Of a stretch of 15,425 bases of DNA, positions 14,976 to 15,425 are shown piece after piece; position 1 is the stretch's first letter; every line of letters begins with the position of its first letter. Made by a program: the position numbers and the translations under genes. The DNA comes from Chromatocurvus sp046260215 (GTDB taxonomy: Bacteria > Pseudomonadota > Gammaproteobacteria > Pseudomonadales > Halieaceae). The notes below the pieces were generated by a model. That model did no database searches and was not told where the DNA came from. It saw nothing but the letters and a program-made list of their open reading frames with translations. Where the stretch lies: the NCBI GenBank assembly GCA_046260215.1, contig JBHEPQ010000122.1, positions 1-15,425 on the forward strand, in the 5' to 3' direction.

Positions 14976-15425
14976 TTATCCCAGCAGAGGCGCTTTTTTC
15001 AGAGGCAGACCCCTGCGGTCTTTGTCTGACAGTGCCGGCGCGTGGTCGTCCAGAAGCGGCCAGTCGATGCCGATCTCCGGATCATCCCAGGCCAGGGTGA
15101 CCTCGCTTTGTGGATCGTAACTGTCGGTGCACTTGTACTGGAAGTCGGCGCTGTCGGACAGGACGTAAAAGCCGTGGGCAAACCCCGGGGGTATCCAGAG
15201 CATCTGGTGGTCGACATCGTCGAGCATCGCACCGAACCAGTGACCAAAACCGGGTGAATCGCGTCGCAGGTCGACGGCGACATCGAATACGCGGCCCGCG
15301 GTAACGCGCACCAGTTTGCCCTGCGTGTGTTGCGTCTGGTAATGCAGGCCACGTAGCGTGCCACCCCGGGAGCGACTGTGATTATCCTGCACAAACGTAA
15401 TCTCGAACCCGGCATCGCGGAAGGT
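14976..15425 (-). CDS. rfbC: dTDP-4-dehydrorhamnose 3,5-epimerase (5' end cut by window edge)
   Basis: Epimerises C3 and C5 of dTDP-4-dehydro-6-deoxy-D-glucose, the third step of dTDP-L-rhamnose synthesis. The visible 149 codons run open to the right edge, so about 35 N-terminal residues are missing compared with the usual roughly 184. The frame reads through the internal ATG at 15392, and the residues before it (TFRDAGFEITFVQDNHS) are conserved in the family, so that ATG is not the start. The cupin core has GTLRGLHYQ (catalytic His at visible residue 28), QGKLVRV (Lys 37), FDVAVDLRRDSP, WIPPGFAHGFYVLS (77-90) and QYKCTDSYDP (Tyr 97). It ends with IGIDWPL and LSDKDRRGLPL (132-142), the RfbC signature. 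It is transcribed toward rfbB. Confidence 0.95.
   Translation of the reverse strand, partial: TFRDAGFEITFVQDNHSRSRGGTLRGLHYQTQHTQGKLVRVTAGRVFDVAVDLRRDSPGFGHWFGAMLDDVDHQMLWIPPGFAHGFYVLSDSADFQYKCTDSYDPQSEVTLAWDDPEIGIDWPLLDDHAPALSDKDRRGLPLKKAPLLG

Noticed and set aside
14976..15392. Short rfbC starting at the ATG at 15392
   Set aside because: The frame continues upstream with conserved rfbC residues to the window edge; the shorter form would lose part of the cupin fold.

Overview
The window is GC-rich, densely packed bacterial chromosome. It carries a Pseudomonas-type long LeuA, a classical bifunctional ArgA with a GNAT tail, a GlnE next to ilvE, a DUF6279-type lipoprotein and a complete-looking glnE. 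This combination points to a gammaproteobacterium, probably a marine Pseudomonas/Cellvibrio/Halieaceae-like lineage. That placement is an inference from gene types, not a database match. Nothing looks like a mobile element, phage, CRISPR array, rRNA or tRNA, and coding density is about 95%.

Layout. (1) 1-1781, leftward: an Lrp/AsnC-family regulator (GTG start at 1781) followed by a Bcr/CflA-type MFS drug exporter that runs off the left edge. Two different short tandem duplications lie between them. (2) 1782-1978: a divergent control region with a good -10 box for leuA, an AT-rich near-palindrome and a second dyad that are candidate sites for the Lrp-type regulator. (3) 1979-4995, rightward: leuA (2-isopropylmalate synthase), a small VOC/glyoxalase-fold protein, and a DUF6279-like lipoprotein. 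(4) 4984-6306, leftward: argA (N-acetylglutamate synthase), whose 3' end overlaps the lipoprotein gene tail to tail by 12 bp. (5) 6453-14908, rightward: a tight six-gene run of an orphan GspE/PilB-type ATPase, glnE, ilvE, an alpha/beta hydrolase of the monoacylglycerol-lipase type, rfbD and rfbB. Gaps and overlaps here range from -22 to +36 bp. (6) 14976-15425, leftward: rfbC, cut by the right edge.

How the genes fit together. Much of the window concerns glutamate, glutamine and branched-chain amino acids. LeuA commits carbon to leucine, and IlvE performs the last (glutamate-dependent) transamination of leucine, isoleucine and valine. ArgA diverts glutamate to arginine, GlnE adjusts glutamine synthetase activity to nitrogen status, and an Lrp-type regulator sits head to head with leuA. 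The rfbD, rfbB and rfbC genes supply three of the four dTDP-L-rhamnose enzymes for surface polysaccharide; rfbA is not in the window. The ATPase and the hydrolase have no obvious partners here.

Most of the window is recognisable housekeeping sequence, and I found no convincing new multi-gene system. The points most worth a second look are the orphan secretion-type ATPase between argA and glnE, the lrp-leuA divergent control region, the paired tandem duplications at the 3' end of the lrp-type gene, and the joining of rhamnose genes to a nitrogen-metabolism run.
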